Below, piece by piece: positions 1-11,730 of a stretch of DNA of 64,000 bases. Origin of the DNA: Lepisosteus oculatus (Eukaryota; Chordata; Actinopteri; Semionotiformes; Lepisosteidae); the NCBI RefSeq assembly GCF_040954835.1, contig NC_090698.1, positions 6,570,501 to 6,634,500 on the forward strand, given 5' to 3'. The notes under the pieces are model-generated. The model was not told where the DNA came from. It saw only the letters and a program-made list of their open reading frames with translations, and did no database searches. Position numbers and translations under genes: made by a program. The stretch's first letter is position 1. The number at the start of each line of letters is the position of its first letter.

Positions 1-555
1 GTGAATGTAAAGGATCGCAGTTACATCTGCGCGGCTCTGAGACACAGCACACGTCTCCGCCTGTGTGGCCATTTCTTCGGTTTGCTGTTGTTAGTCTGTT
101 CTTTCTCATTTTTCTGAGCAGCCAAACCAAACAAACAGGAAAAAACCCTTCAGACGTACAGTAGTTCTCTTACCCCCCGAGGCACAGCCCCACTGTGGTC
201 TCTTCAAATATATATTTTTTTGCTGTTCTAATTGCATTTAACAACCTCCTAGTCCAGTTGGGAGAAATCTTAAATAAGAAATATATTAAAATATATTTGG
301 GAACGATTCTCCCTTCCCAAATATGACCCTCTGTGCTGATTAGTTAGCGGTACAAGAATTTTTAAGGTCATCGTAGCACTTTCCGTGTGTATGCACATAT
401 ATACTGTATATACATATATACACACGTGTATAGATGGTTACTCTTTGAAATATCAAATTGCCCTGGTTGGCTAACAAGTAAATCAATTCCCCCCACCCAC
501 TGAGAAATTTTGAATTTCAGACACTGTCATTTTTGTGGGTCAATAAATAAGTATT
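1..555. other. AT-rich 3' flank of crx, no gene seen
   Basis: AT-rich sequence with a short TA/CA-type stretch near 395-430. It may hold distal crx 3' UTR. I see no open frame, RNA gene or mobile element that can be supported. Confidence 0.5.
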
Positions 556-561
556 TTTATT
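556..561 (-). promoter_or_regulatory. crx: candidate crx polyadenylation signal
   Basis: TTTATT on the plus strand is AATAAA on the gene strand, about 240 nt after the crx stop codon. It is the first canonical hexamer I see after the stop. A longer 3' UTR using sites further left is possible. Confidence 0.4.
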
Positions 562-799
562 ATCAAACTTCAGCAAAAAACCTATTGGTTCCGGTTAGTT
601 CTTTCTTTTCTGTTACTGGTTCATTTGTGTGATCTTGCTCTTGCACTGTCCCGTCTTGCTCGGACGTCACAGTGACGAGACTCTGAGTTTCCTAATCGGT
701 TTCGCTGTGTCGTTGCTTTGTGGCGCCAACCTTCGACGCCCCTTGGCTTCTCCTCCCCGCCTCCGCCTCCCGCTCCTGCCCCGCTGTCCGCTCCGCCCC

Positions 800-1432
800 C
801 TACAAGACCTGGAACTTCCAGGAGTTCTGGTCCTTGTAGTCCAGGCAGTCCGCCGCGTTGAAGTTGAGTTTCCAGGAGGCGGTCTGGTCCTTGTAGTCAA
901 GGCAGTCGACCGAGCCGAAGCCCAGCGAGGCGGCGCCGTAGCCCTGCGAGGACAGCGAGGCTGGCGACTGGCTCAGGTGGGCGCCCATGGATGGGGCGGC
1001 GATGGGGCTGAGGGCGCCCCCGGTGGCCGACAGCTGCGGGTGCATGGGCGACAGGTAGGAGCCGCAGTCCAGGCCAGTGAAGTAGGAGGAGGAGCCGGCG
1101 TAGCTCTGGGTGTAGGCCGGGGCCTGCGTGTAGGTCATGGGGTAGGTGGAGGAGGAGCGCTGCATGCAGGGCGTGGTGGAGGCCGACAGCGGGTCGGGCA
1201 GCGGCGAGATGGAAGCTGGGCTCCAGATGGAGACGGTGGCGCTGGCGCTGGAGCTGGGCGTGATGGCCGCGCCCGCAGTTGGGGGGGTGGGGCTGTACTG
1301 CCCGTTGGCGCTGGGCTCCGCGCTGGGCTCTCGTGCCGGCGACGCCTTCTTCTTCGGAGGGCGGGGCTTTGTTTGCCCGCTGCTCTGCTGCTGCTGCTGG
1401 CGGCACTTGGCACGGCGGTTCTTAAACCAGAC
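800..1432 (-). CDS. crx: crx coding exon 3 (helix 3, transactivation region, OTX tail)
   Basis: Starts after a CTCAG acceptor with [16 protein letters not shown], which completes the recognition helix with Lys50, and runs 210 residues to a TAG at 802-800. After a basic stretch (RPPKKK) come Ser/Pro/Thr-rich sequence including [12 protein letters not shown], a Tyr/Ser-rich segment near [13 protein letters not shown], and the duplicated OTX tail ending WKFQVL. High GC leaves other frames open on both strands; only this frame matches a known family and joins exon 2 in phase. Confidence 0.95.
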   Translation of the reverse strand, partial: VWFKNRRAKCRQQQQQSSGQTKPRPPKKKASPAREPSAEPSANGQYSPTPPTAGAAITPSSSASATVSIWSPASISPLPDPLSASTTPCMQRSSSTYPMTYTQAPAYTQSYAGSSSYFTGLDCGSYLSPMHPQLSATGGALSPIAAPSMGAHLSQSPASLSSQGYGAASLGFGSVDCLDYKDQTASWKLNFNAADCLDYKDQNSWKFQVL

Positions 1433-1561
1433 CTGAGAGGCGGACAGGCAGGGACGGACAGGAAGAGAGTCTTCAGGCTACTGTGCAGTGAGAGAGACAG
1501 AGGGTGCTACAGGCACTGCCTGAGACACGATGAAGCCACATTACACTTTACAGTACCCGCA

Positions 1562-1892
1562 GGTCTGATGGTGAAGGTGTGTTAATGTGAAGCTACAGAG
1601 GATCAGACTGAGTGTCTTTACAGGTTCTACAGATCTGGTGAAGGTGTGTTGATGTGAAGATACAGATGATCAGACTGAGTGTCTTTACAGGTTCTACAGA
1701 TCTGGTGAAGGTGTGTTAATGTGAAGATACAGATGATCAGACTGAGTGTCTTTACAGGTTCTACAGATCTGGTGAAGGCGTGTTAATGGGAAGATACAGA
1801 GGATCAGACTGAGTGTCTTTACAGGTTCTACAGATCTGGTGAAGGTGTGTTAATGGGAAGGTACAGAGGATCAGACTGAGTGTCTTTACAGT
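1562..1892. repeat. 67-bp minisatellite in crx intron 2
   Basis: About five copies of a 67-bp unit containing GGTTCTACAGATCTGGTGAA and ending in GTGTCTTTACAG. CAGGTTCTAC recurs at 1621, 1688, 1755 and 1822, exactly 67 bp apart; the last copy ends with a changed CAGTGTCTAAGG. Copies differ at only a few positions, so the array is young. Confidence 0.92.
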
Positions 1893-2318
1893 GTCTAAGG
1901 GTCTGATGCTGATGAGTTTTGATGAGAAGTTTGATGAGCTCCACTAAGTGTCTTCCTGTTGCTCTGCAGACATGATGGTAGATGGTGTTGTCTGCGGTTG
2001 TGTATGAGCTCCTGTAATCTCCCCCGTCTGCGGTAATCCCTGCTCTGATGGTGACCTACATTTGGGCCAAGCTAGCCTGGGACCTGTCCTTCTCCCTGCT
2101 CTCCAGCACACCGCTCCCAGGAGGACCCCTGCCCCCTGGGGAGGCACAGTATCCTACTCCATCCGCCCATCTCCCCCGGTCCCACACATAGACACCACGT
2201 CATGCCTCACCTGCACCTACCCCTGACCCAGCCCTCAACTTAACACTGCCTCCAGCTTCAGGTGGGGCACAGTCAAGGCACAGAGAGATGCACTGCTGTA
2301 TGGGGAGGTATTCTCCTT

Positions 2319-3076
2319 TACAGTGAGGTAAACATTGAAATACAGTGAGGTAGATGGAGGGAGAGTGAGGTCAATGGAAGGGCAGTGAGGTAAAGTGAGA
2401 TACAGTGAGGTAAATGGAGGGGCAGTGAGGTAAATGGAAGGGGAGTGAGGTAAAGTGAGAAACAGTGAGGTAAAGTGAGAGACAGTGAGGTAAATGGAGG
2501 GGCAGTGAGGTAAATGGAGGGGCAGTGAGGTAAAGTGAGATACAGTGAGGTAAATGGAGGGGCAGTGAGGTAAATGGAAGTGGAGTGAGGTAAATGGAGG
2601 GACAGTGAGGTAAAGTGAGAGACAGTGAGGTAAAGTGAGAGACAGTGAGGTAAATGGAGGGGCAGTGAGATAAATGGAGGGGCAGTGAGGTAAAGTGAAA
2701 TACAGTGAGGTAAATGGAGGGACAGTGAGGTAAAGTGAGAGACAGTGAGGTAAATGGAGGGACAGTGAGGTAAAGTGAGATACAGTGAGGTAAATGGAGG
2801 GACAGTGAGGTAAAGTGAGATACAGTGAGGTAAATGGAGGGACAGTGAGGTAAAGTGAGATACAGTGAGGTAAATGGAGGGACAGTGAGGTAAAGTGAGA
2901 TACAGTGAGGTAAATGGAGGGACAGTGAGGTAAAGTGAGATACAGTGAGGTAAATGGAGGGACAGTGAGGTAAAGTGAGATACAGTGAGGTAAATGGAGG
3001 GACAGTGAGGTGAAGTGAGGGACAGTGAGGTAAATGGAGGGACAGTGAGGTGAAGTGAGAGACAGTGAGGTAAATG
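2319..3076. repeat. 20/40-bp minisatellite in crx intron 2
   Basis: About 37 copies of a 20-bp unit built on CAGTGAGGTAAA, in two alternating forms (continuing TGGAGG or GTGAGA). The working period is therefore 40 bp, most regular from 2680 to 3040. On the crx strand it reads as CT-rich. Its right edge is about 24 nt from the crx exon 2 donor. Stop-free units create long spurious minus-strand frames fused to the homeobox exon. Confidence 0.93.
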
Positions 3077-3099
3077 CTGTATTGGAGAGAGTGCCTGAC

Positions 3100-3251
3100 C
3101 TGTACTCGAGACTCTGGCAGGTTGATCTTCAGGGCCACCTCCTCCCTCATGAAGATGTCGGGGTAGCGCGTCTTGGCGAACAGCGCCTCCAGGATGTCCA
3201 GCTGGGCACGGGTGAACGTGGTCCGCTCCCGGCGCTGCTTCCGCGGCGTCG
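3100..3251 (-). CDS. crx: crx coding exon 2 (homeodomain helices 1-2)
   Basis: Encodes [12 protein letters not shown] through LPESRVQ, the first two thirds of an OTX-class homeodomain. The acceptor is a short tract ending CCACAG before CGACGCC, and the donor is CAG|GTCAGG. The donor has C at intron position 3, weaker than consensus, but the break between RVQ and VWF is the conserved OTX/CRX intron position. The length of 152 nt leaves phase 0. The 20/40-bp tandem array begins about 24 nt into the following intron. Confidence 0.95.
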
Positions 3252-6200
3252 CTGTGGCAACCACACACACGGACACGTGGATCACTGTCACCGACCGCCG
3301 GCACAACAGCACAGAGTACACCTGAACACCAGGATGGCCTGCGTGCGCAATCCATCTCCAAGAATATGTTTTCATTTTCCTCATATATTCCAAAATAAAA
3401 AATGTACATTTCATTATCATCATGATCACAATCACTGGCGGGTGTATGATATTTGCACATTTCAGTTTTACCTGGAAATTTTAAAATAGCAGAATACTAT
3501 ACTAAGAATACTCTGAAGGCGCTCCAGTTTGTCTCATTCTTACCTTCAGGTTTACTGTAATTATCAATATTTAGAGTGCTGTAACAGTATCAGCACAGCT
3601 CCTTCGAAGAAACACACCATCAGATCTCTAGATACTGTAAAGACAGTCCAGCTCATCAGTAATTTTAAGATGAACTTTCCCTCATCAGCAACACCAGCTA
3701 GGTGACATTATTGATCCCACCCTTCCCACCAGCCCTCTAACGCCTACAAATGAAAGCCCCTCCCACTTCTCTCTCCTCCCAGTTGCCTTTAGAGGGCTGG
3801 GGGGTAAGAGTCTGTGATGTCATCTAACTGGTGTGCAAGGCTATTCTTTAAGGTTCTGGAGAGAAATGTCAAATTTGCAATTTTCCAAGACAGCCCAGGT
3901 TATTCCCAAAAATATTGAGTAAAACTTTGGAGATTATGGCCTGAATTTAGATTTTTCCTCAAGACCAAGTTTTTCAGGGTCACATATACTAAGGGGTAAC
4001 ATACATATGGATAAAAAGGTTTGTTTTTCTGTTCTAGGATAGTTGGTGGACTTCCCCACAGCATTATCAAGATGGAAAAGAAAGCAAGTTTTTGATTGCA
4101 GCAGATAGCTTTGAGAGGTGGCATGGCAGTTACAGTGTGTAACACTGGATTACACTGCAATACTGCTGGCTCCTGTGATCCTTTAGATCTTACACCCCTG
4201 ACTGAGGAGTGCTGTGCTTCTTCACATCCTCACGTTAAATCAAATCACTGCATAAATGAATCTGTTCTGAATGAGTTAGTTCAAAGAAGGGCAATGACCT
4301 TAAAGGAATGTCCTGCACAGAGAGGCTGAAAGAACCGAACCTTGCTTCGGAACGGAAAAAACTACAAGAGAAGCTGAAAACAGGTGTGTCCATCTTGAAA
4401 GAATACTGACAAAGTCTGCCTAGAGGACACTATCTGCAAGAACAGCGAAAACAGAACCTGAGCACAAACTGGTGATGGATCTAGTGTTTTGTGCTTTAAT
4501 ATATTGGCATCAGAATCTGTGTGATGTCAGGAGAATTCCCTGCACCTGTGCACTAACGCATGATATAGAGAGAATAATGCTATGACTCAACACTAGGGCT
4601 AAAAAGGACAGTTTTCCAATGGTAAAATGGTAGTTAATTACTCCAAGGGCATACAGTATACTGAGGGAGGGATAGGGCTTTATTATTACTATAAAACTTC
4701 CTATACTGTATGTGGCATTGGAGGTGTCCAAGAGGCCTACTTTCAGACAGTGTCAATTAGGGCAGTAGAATATCACTTAAAAAAAGATATGTTGTAATTC
4801 AGGGCTGCTGTAGAAAATTAAATTACAGCAAATAGCAGGCATTAATGGTATAGCATGTCTTTAGATACTGTATAAAGGTAAAAAATAATAGTTTTAATAA
4901 TAGTGTATTTCTTCTGTGTTGGCTTCTTTTGTATTTCAGAAAATGACGGTCATGACAATGGTAATAAGGTAACAACACCACTTTAGCAAATTTGTGTGAT
5001 GCTTCACTGACATGTTAATTAAGCTCAGTGCTCAGTTTAAAGGCAATATTATTCTTCAATGTCCTGGTGATGGCAGCAGCATTGTGTCTGGATCATGTTT
5101 GTGGTTAATCACCCAATTTGACTAATTACTGTCTTCACTGCACCAGCTCAATACTGAAACTTACAGTGCATTCTCTATGAGCTGGAGATAGATAAACCTT
5201 TGAGTCCTGTGGGAACTGTTGCACAGGTGTTGAAGGTCTCCTTAGATCTGAGGCAGGCCTTCCAAACTCCGGCCCTGGCATTACTCGCCCACTCCATGGT
5301 TTTGTTGCACTCTTCCTCTAAGTATTATTTTAAAACCCACAATGTTTAACACTGAAGCTAATAATCCCAGCTGGTATCCATTTACTCAGAATGCAGGGAG
5401 TGTGGGTGATGTTAAATGCAGTGTGGAGCAGAAGATGGTTTTTACATAGACTGGCAAAAGGCAAGGAGTCACTGTCAAATAGTTTTGTCTGTTGTCTACC
5501 TCTGGGCCTAGCATCCCCAGTGAATGCAAAAACATACCAGTCAGTCCATTTACGTTTGAGCTTTGGAGTTGAGAACTGGCTTGTCCTCCCAGCAGGAGAA
5601 AACTGATGATTCCGGACTGGCTCCTCCTGTAAATTGGGGGTTTCTGGGGTTGATCTACCCTGTTGATCTTATGTTCCTCTTTGCTCTGGGTTTGGTCACT
5701 AGGAGGTCACTAGGGATCAAAAGAGGTCCCAAGGACTTTATAGTTGGGATCTGGAAAGCGAATAGGTTTTCTGGTACGTTTTCTTGTTCATCCATAAATT
5801 ATAAATTTATAAAGACTTATACCAACACCCTTCTGATCAATTAAGCATGTTAAGTAAAGCAACAATAATTGTGTTTAGGTGTGATAATATTCAAAATCAA
5901 GATCAATCATCAGTGACCACAAGTAGTCAAGGGCTCCGTTTAAACACCTTACCCGAAGGACCAGAATTCAGATCCCATCCTAGGGGACTGGTTTTCATTT
6001 TTAAAGCAGATGAAAGAGTGTTACCTATTGGCCCACCACCATGACTTCAAGTTTGACCAGATCAGCATTTGAAGTGATGTAGCTCCTGAGCTGGTGGAAC
6101 AATCAGAGCTCACTGTTTTCTCCTGCCATGGACTGAATCCTTCACAGCTCCTATCTCAGTTTTGAAAATTTCCCCGTGTCTCTGCCACCACAGTGTCTCA

Positions 6201-7479
6201 GCTATCTGCTCCAGAGGCTAATAATTCACTGTATAAAAAGTGTTTTCTAGTATTTGTGCTAAATTGGCTCTTCACAGATTCCCAGGTGTTGTCAGGTGTT
6301 CTGCACACTGAACATGATTTAACAATCGAATTAACAATCACAGAAACCACAGAATTATTAACAGTGATCAGCTTCTTGAGTCACTCTGAGTTCAAAATAT
6401 ATAGCAGAGCCACAAAGGAATAAACCTGCTGTGATTATTTAAAATACTACTGTAAGGACAGATTGTAGCATCACTATTAAACGACCCATGTTTACAAATT
6501 GCTTACTATCATGAGTTTAGAAGCAAGAAGTACTACCTGCCCAGTCACTGTGATGCCCTTAACTGTAAGACCAATCGTGCATCTAAAGTAATGTTATGCT
6601 TTGCTTTGTTATCAAACACACATTTATAAATCATGTTAACTGATTCATTTTCAAAAGAAACCACTTATCTCAAACCTTCCTGTGCTTTACAGAACAGTAC
6701 CATTTTATATTCATGAAGACAAGCACACACACTGATGTGGCCTACTTTCAACAACTGTATAAAAGTACTGCTTCTATCTACGTTTAGGAACTTCCCCCCT
6801 GTCCAACGACGATTAGCGTTTAACACCCCTGACTACTTCCTGTATTGCGCCTCTGACGTCACTGTGCGGAGAATAACGCTCGTGAAAGTCTCCTTTTAAA
6901 AACGATAACTCCCCTTTTGAGTGCTGATTTCATAGCCGCATGGCCTGCTTTGTGTTGACTACTATTAAATATGTTCTACTACATATATTTCTGCAGATTT
7001 CTACAACACATTCCTATAGATACACCTGAAATTAAAATACATCTTCCTTGTCTGCAATTTCTGCTCTGTACTGTGGTGTTTATTATAGTCTATCCTGCAG
7101 TACACTCTGGTCTATTGTACTGCATTAACAGCTGAATTGATTGCGTTACTATTCGGAGAACTCTTTTGTCGTGTTTTATTACTGCTGATAGAGGCTAAAT
7201 GCCCTAAAACCGATTATTTTATTACCTCCAGCACGGTCTGCATAAAGATATTTATTTAAAAAATGTTTAGAACAATATAAATGATTTCATTTTAAATGAC
7301 TTAAGAACACTGGACCATTGAAGTTAACAAAAGTGTTTGCTCAATCGCGCTCTGGAGTTCAGGCCGGCTGCCTTTCGTTGCTCTAACTGTATTTATTTGG
7401 TCGATGTCACTGAAATGCATTTCCAATCCGGACATTTCCGAAAAATTAAAAGCGGATTAGATTCTAATCTTTATCATAA

Positions 7480-7780
7480 AAACGTAAATAAAAGCTTAAG
7501 CTTTCCTTGCGTGTGTTACACGCGCGACGCCGCCGTGGAAAACGTCGCTTTTGCCCCCCTGACCGGCGAGCGAACTTCGCGTGGGGGGGGGGGTCGGCGG
7601 TGCCAACTCCGACCCCGATCGCTTCCCCGTCCAATTCAGCTGCCGCCCTGAGAGCCACGGGGTGGCGCTGCGGAGCAGCTGAGGGGCCTCTCTGCCGGCG
7701 GAGTTAAGGGTTCGAGTCTGGGGCGGAGACGCCACAGCACCACCCTTGAACCGCGACGCCTGCAGTGAACTGGTGCCCGT
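7480..7780. promoter_or_regulatory. CpG-rich patch inside crx intron 1
   Basis: A GC-rich stretch dense in CpG (for example ACACGCGCGACGCCGCCG near 7519), with a run of G at 7583-7592, within otherwise AT-rich intron. It could be an internal promoter or an unmethylated regulatory element. A second GC-rich patch lies at about 8430-8790. Function is inferred from composition only. Confidence 0.35.
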
Positions 7781-7947
7781 ATTCGTACTAAAATGAAGAC
7801 GGACTCATTCAAAATACAGGTATAAAGTTTGGATAAAGATGAAGACCAAATGAATTCTAGACAATAGCACGCTCTAGGGCTGCAGGGTGACAAGGCCTCA
7901 GGACAGACATCACGAGTGGGTGAGTCAGATCAGGGAGCGGGCAAGGA

Positions 7948-8069
7948 TGGCCGCGGTGATCAAGTCCCTCACCTGCGGGGTACTGGCCCAAGAACACAAA
8001 GCGATTGCTGCTGAAATTAACGATGGTGGAACAAAATATATATTTAAGGTTCCTGCAGAAAAAAAGGTA
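7948..8069 (+). other. possible small first exon or orphan ORF (unrecognised)
   Basis: A plus-strand open stretch beginning at AAGGATGGCC, a good Kozak context. It encodes MAAVIKSLTCGVLAQEHKAI and continues to PAEKK, followed by a possible weak donor GTATTT. It sits about 200 bp downstream of the CpG-rich patch, opposite in sense to crx. I do not recognise the protein and see no following exon, so it may be chance. Confidence 0.15.
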
Positions 8070-9016
8070 TTTGCACCTAATGCGTTTTTTTTTAGGTTAA
8101 GCGAGTCTTCGTTGATTTGCACAAGAAGGTTTTTTTTTCGCTAAACACGAACAGTCTTGGCTTGATTGATCAGTTACTTCATGAGATGACAGAACATGTA
8201 GGGGTTATTTTTTCAAAGCACGTTGTTTCAGAAAAAAAAATACATTTCCTAGAGTCCCTACAAAAGTAAAAAGGCGCAACTTTTTCAGATGTTTTTTTTT
8301 TTAATTTTCTTCATGGAAAACGTGTTCTGCTTGTGTTCTGCCTTGGTTAAATACCTGTTCACTGGGAATTATTGAACTTGATGAAAAAACTGGGAAACTC
8401 GTGTTGTATTGAGTTTGCGCTCAGGGCAGCATCAGGGGTATCTGAGCCCGACGTCTCGGACCCTGACCTGCGGGACGCCAGACTGTTCACAAGAACACGC
8501 AGCCGAAAGACGGCAATAATAACATAACTGTGATGGTGCCGATGAGACTCGAGACGAGGTTTCCGTGTTTTTTTTTGTCTGTGGGAATCTTCTCGGTACC
8601 TGTTGCGCTTCCGTACAGAACCGGGACTGCCGCTCCGCGCCTCGGGGACACCCGGGGGTGCCCGCGCGGCCCGTGGCTCGCTGGCGTGTCGGGGGTCCGG
8701 ACCCCCGCGCGACAACCCCCAGACCCACCGCACCCCAGAGCACCCACACCTGGAGAGCGGTCTGCGGGGTGAGACACCTGGGGCTCGGACCTCTGCTGCC
8801 GTACGCCCAATGCCCCCAGCTTGTACGTTTCCACTAATGCGTGGATTCTACATCCAATGGTTTACTTTTATTTTAATAGAAAAGCACGCAGAAGGACCGA
8901 CTCTCACGTTTTAAAAATAGTTCAAGCATGCAGTTACTGCACTGGGCTTTACAGGTGTAGGGTGCTTGAAGATCATCTTATATACAGGAACATAGTAAAG
9001 AGAAAATGAGACTTAC

Positions 9017-9113
9017 TCGGGTACCCGACAGCGGAATGTAGCAGATCCATGCCCGGCGCGGACAGTGTTAACCCGTTCACGGCGTAATGGGGTTGCTTTA
9101 TGTAGGACATCAT
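9017..9113 (-). CDS. crx: crx coding exon 1 (N-terminus)
   Basis: Begins with tandem ATGs (9113-9108) encoding [10 protein letters not shown], the conserved OTX-family start, and ends with VGYP plus one base. The donor is A|GTAAGT, a strong consensus at plus positions 9011-9016. It leaves phase 1, which matches the two leading bases of the next coding exon and makes the split codon a threonine. The start is chosen because OTX proteins begin with this double methionine. No good pyrimidine tract and AG lie directly upstream, so either the exon carries more 5' UTR or a weak acceptor is used. Confidence 0.92.
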
Positions 9114-9760
9114 GCTCAGGGCTGGACTTTAAAGCGCACTCGCTCTCTCTCTCTCGCTCGATGAGGGGCCGGGTCTTCTTCCTCCGCTCGGGGGGGAGTC
9201 TTCCTCTTCTGTTTTTTTTTTTTCACTGCTGTGCGCTCCCTCCTTCCCGGCTGGGACTCCCGGGACCGGTCACCCGGCGGTGTGCGGGATCTGGCCTCCG
9301 CTCTCTGGTCTCCCTCCTGGCGGCGCCGGGACACCTGTCGGTACCTGCAGGTATCCAAGCGCAGGTGGTCACGGACTGCTGCCGCGGTCCTTACGCACGC
9401 ACAGTTAACGCCGCCCCGCTATCAAACTGCTAACTTTTTTGTGTGTGTGGTCCTGATAAAGACTGTGCGACAAGTAGTGATGGAGAGGAGTGAAGCGAAC
9501 CTCTTCTTCCTTCTCAGTCCTGCGGTCCTCTCTCCCAGTGCTCCGCAGCCTCTCTCTCTCTCTCTCTCTCTCTGCTCTCTCTCCCGATCCCTCTGTCTCT
9601 CGGACCCGGTTAAGACGCGCCGCCCTCTGCAAGTGTCTGTGCGCCCGGCAGCTAGGCTGTGTCCGGTGACTCGGAGGCAGCCCGTGGTTAACTGCTCGCC
9701 ACAAGAAAGGGGCAGGCTAATTACAGGCGACTTGTGACTGAGCGGGACACTCTGACCCCT
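9114..9760 (-). promoter_or_regulatory. crx: crx proximal 5' region (5' UTR and/or promoter)
   Basis: GC-rich sequence directly upstream of the crx start. It carries GA-rich tracts on the gene strand (9131-9161 and 9551-9585) and an A-run from a poly-T at 9211-9223. There is no clear 3' splice site next to the ATG. The region may be 5' UTR of the first coding exon, with a promoter within it, or part of an upstream intron if a distal exon is used. Confidence 0.35.
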
Positions 9761-11684
9761 CCCTCTCTCCCCGTCACGGGCTGGTTCTTACAAGACACTG
9801 CCCTCGCCTCAGCTCCCACCCTCCGTCCAGCTCGCTACCTGCCTTACTCCCTCTGGCCCAATGAGACCACGCTGCCCCCGGCTGTCTCAGACCCCGTGGT
9901 CCAGTGTTTCCAGTGCCCCAAGACCACAGGACCCTTCTAGACTCTGCACCTGTAACGGGAGGCATCACCCTGTTAAGCTGAGACCCGGCGAGGTCTTGAG
10001 CTGGAAAACCGTGATGCCCTAATTGTGCCTCGCCGCCTCGTCTTCTAAATACAGTAAATATCGTTCATAAGAGCACAACACCAATTTTGCGTTAAATTCG
10101 GTATAACAGTTCTCCCCCCCAACAATCTTAAAGAGAGAAAATCGTTTCGTGTGGTCGGGGCTAGTCACTGATAGGGGTGCTGTATTGTTAATGACCAGCA
10201 GTGACGTTATTTCCAGCGCTGTGTTCAGGTATGCGCTGGACCTGTTGCACGAGAAAAGGCCCACGCAGTGACAGCCGAGATCCACACGAACAAAAACGCG
10301 ATGGCGTGTTCTGAGGCTGATTTTAAAACGAAACTGTGCCGAAACACGAGAGGTAGGGATCCTGCTTTACAATGGCGTACCAGAGTTTCTGGTGGCGCAC
10401 TGTGGTGTAGTTCTCAGGAAACGCGTCTGTCTCGTTATTAATAACGCTATTAGACACCCCAGCTCACTGGCCTGCTGTATGGTCTGGCTGTGAAGCGGGT
10501 CGTTTGACCGCAGTGCTGCTTAATTTAGAGCATGTGAAGTATATCCCGTGGTCACTACGTTTTGTCTACCTATCCCACCTATCACCTGTTGCTTGGACAT
10601 GTTACGTGTAACGGGTATCGTGAAGCGGGGTAGACAGTGGTGTATTACGATCTTATTAACGTGAACTGTAACGTGAATTATAATAATTCCTCTTACTGTT
10701 CCACCTCAGTGTCGCGGGAGTGCGTACATGGGAGGACTGGTTTTTCGTGGATTAGACTAGCCTCCTTATTTGACTGGGGCTGTGCATGGCACTACAATAT
10801 TGTCGCACACGCGTACACAAATGGGCAACCCACATATTTGCAGTTTGTGCAAAAATAGTATTATTACTAATATTCCCAGAGTTGTTCGCACCCTGATGCG
10901 AATACTGTGTGCGCATTCTGTAAAAAGATTTCTGTAAAACAAAGGCAGGCAGAGTCCGAACAGCGACCAAGTGTACCGAGGCCGTCCTGGACTTCGGGGC
11001 TCGGTTCGTTCCCAGTTTCCAGCGGGTTCTGAACTAGCTGTGTACTTGGCGCTGTGCGCGGCCTGACCCGGCAGAGCGGCTGGTGGGGGGGAGAAGGGGA
11101 ATTAATTTTTTTGGGGGTGGGGGTGGGGAGTTAGTTGTTGGAGGATTAAAAACCACAAAGGCCCCTGTTGTTCTGTTCTAAATCTCCGGCTGAGCCCTTT
11201 CGCGGCCCGACAGGACTCTCCACTTGTCACAAACATAGAATAATAATCATCATCGTCGCCGTCGTCGTTTAGTTTTCTTGGCACCACAATAATTAGGACT
11301 AAAGAAAACCCGCATGTAAATCATTAAGGAATAACGGTGTGTTTCGGGTGGGACACCCGATCGCACAATCACGCCTGGATCGGAGGCACGCGCCCCGCAG
11401 TCTCAGTGCGAATTGCCAGGTGTGAACCTGACGGAGAATTCGGTTCCGTGGATCCGGTTCCTGCCGCGCGCGAGGCTGCACAGTGACGCGGCGTCACTCC
11501 GCCACCGGGCAGAAAATAGCGCCACTAGAATTGCGGGACATTATAACACTGTCAGATCTGTAAAACCAAAGTTATTGTTTAAAAAAAAAACAACGTTCTG
11601 CTCTGGTCATGTTCCTGTTTATGTTACTGCGAAATCGTCCGTTCCAGAAACAGAAACAGAAACAGAAACATATTATTGTTGTTA

Positions 11685-11730
11685 ACTACTACTACTAATA
11701 ATAATAATTAATAATAATAATAATAACAAC
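11685..11730. repeat. AT-rich trinucleotide microsatellite
   Basis: Interrupted TAA/ACT trinucleotide tract following a short CAGAAA repeat at 11647-11670. Confidence 0.8.

Larger units (their letters stand above)
3252..9016. other. crx: crx intron 1
   Basis: 5.8-kb intron. 3252-7330 is mostly AT-rich with no supported gene or repeat family. 7330-8850 is CpG- and GC-rich (see separate entries). Open frames here are short and I recognise none of them. Confidence 0.7.
800..9113 (-). other. crx: crx (otx5) homeobox gene, complete coding region in three exons
   Basis: Cone-rod homeobox type transcription factor of the OTX family. It acts in the nucleus, binds TAATCC-type sites and is known in vertebrates to drive photoreceptor and pineal genes. 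Three minus-strand exons (9113-9017, 3251-3100, 1432-800) have lengths 97, 152 and 633, which join in phase to 882 nt, or 293 residues plus stop; human CRX is about 299. The protein starts [10 protein letters not shown]. The homeodomain spans about residues 38-97, with the third helix [11 protein letters not shown] (lysine at position 50) split by intron 2 after LPESRVQ. A Q/S-rich and basic linker follows, then the duplicated OTX tail (two DCLDYKDQ motifs) ending WKFQVL. Crx/Otx5 is preferred over Otx1/Otx2 from the N-terminus as I remember it ([14 protein letters not shown]); a tree would settle this. Intron 2 is filled with tandem repeats. Confidence 0.93.

Noticed and set aside
629..1585. 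A 318-residue plus-strand frame over the crx last exon
   Set aside because: Shadow frame caused by high GC in crx exon 3. Composition is Arg/Gly/Ala-rich with no family resemblance.
2318..3460. A 380-residue minus-strand frame fusing homeobox sequence to repeated LPHCxSxYLT peptide
   Set aside because: Read-through of crx exon 2 into the intronic array, or a frame shadow. The exon ends at the donor at 3100, and joining to 1432 restores the OTX homeodomain.
800..9113. Calling the homeobox gene otx2 or otx1
   Set aside because: The homeodomain alone cannot separate them, but the N-terminus ([14 protein letters not shown]) and the tail fit Crx/Otx5 better, as does its place next to axl. A tree would settle it.
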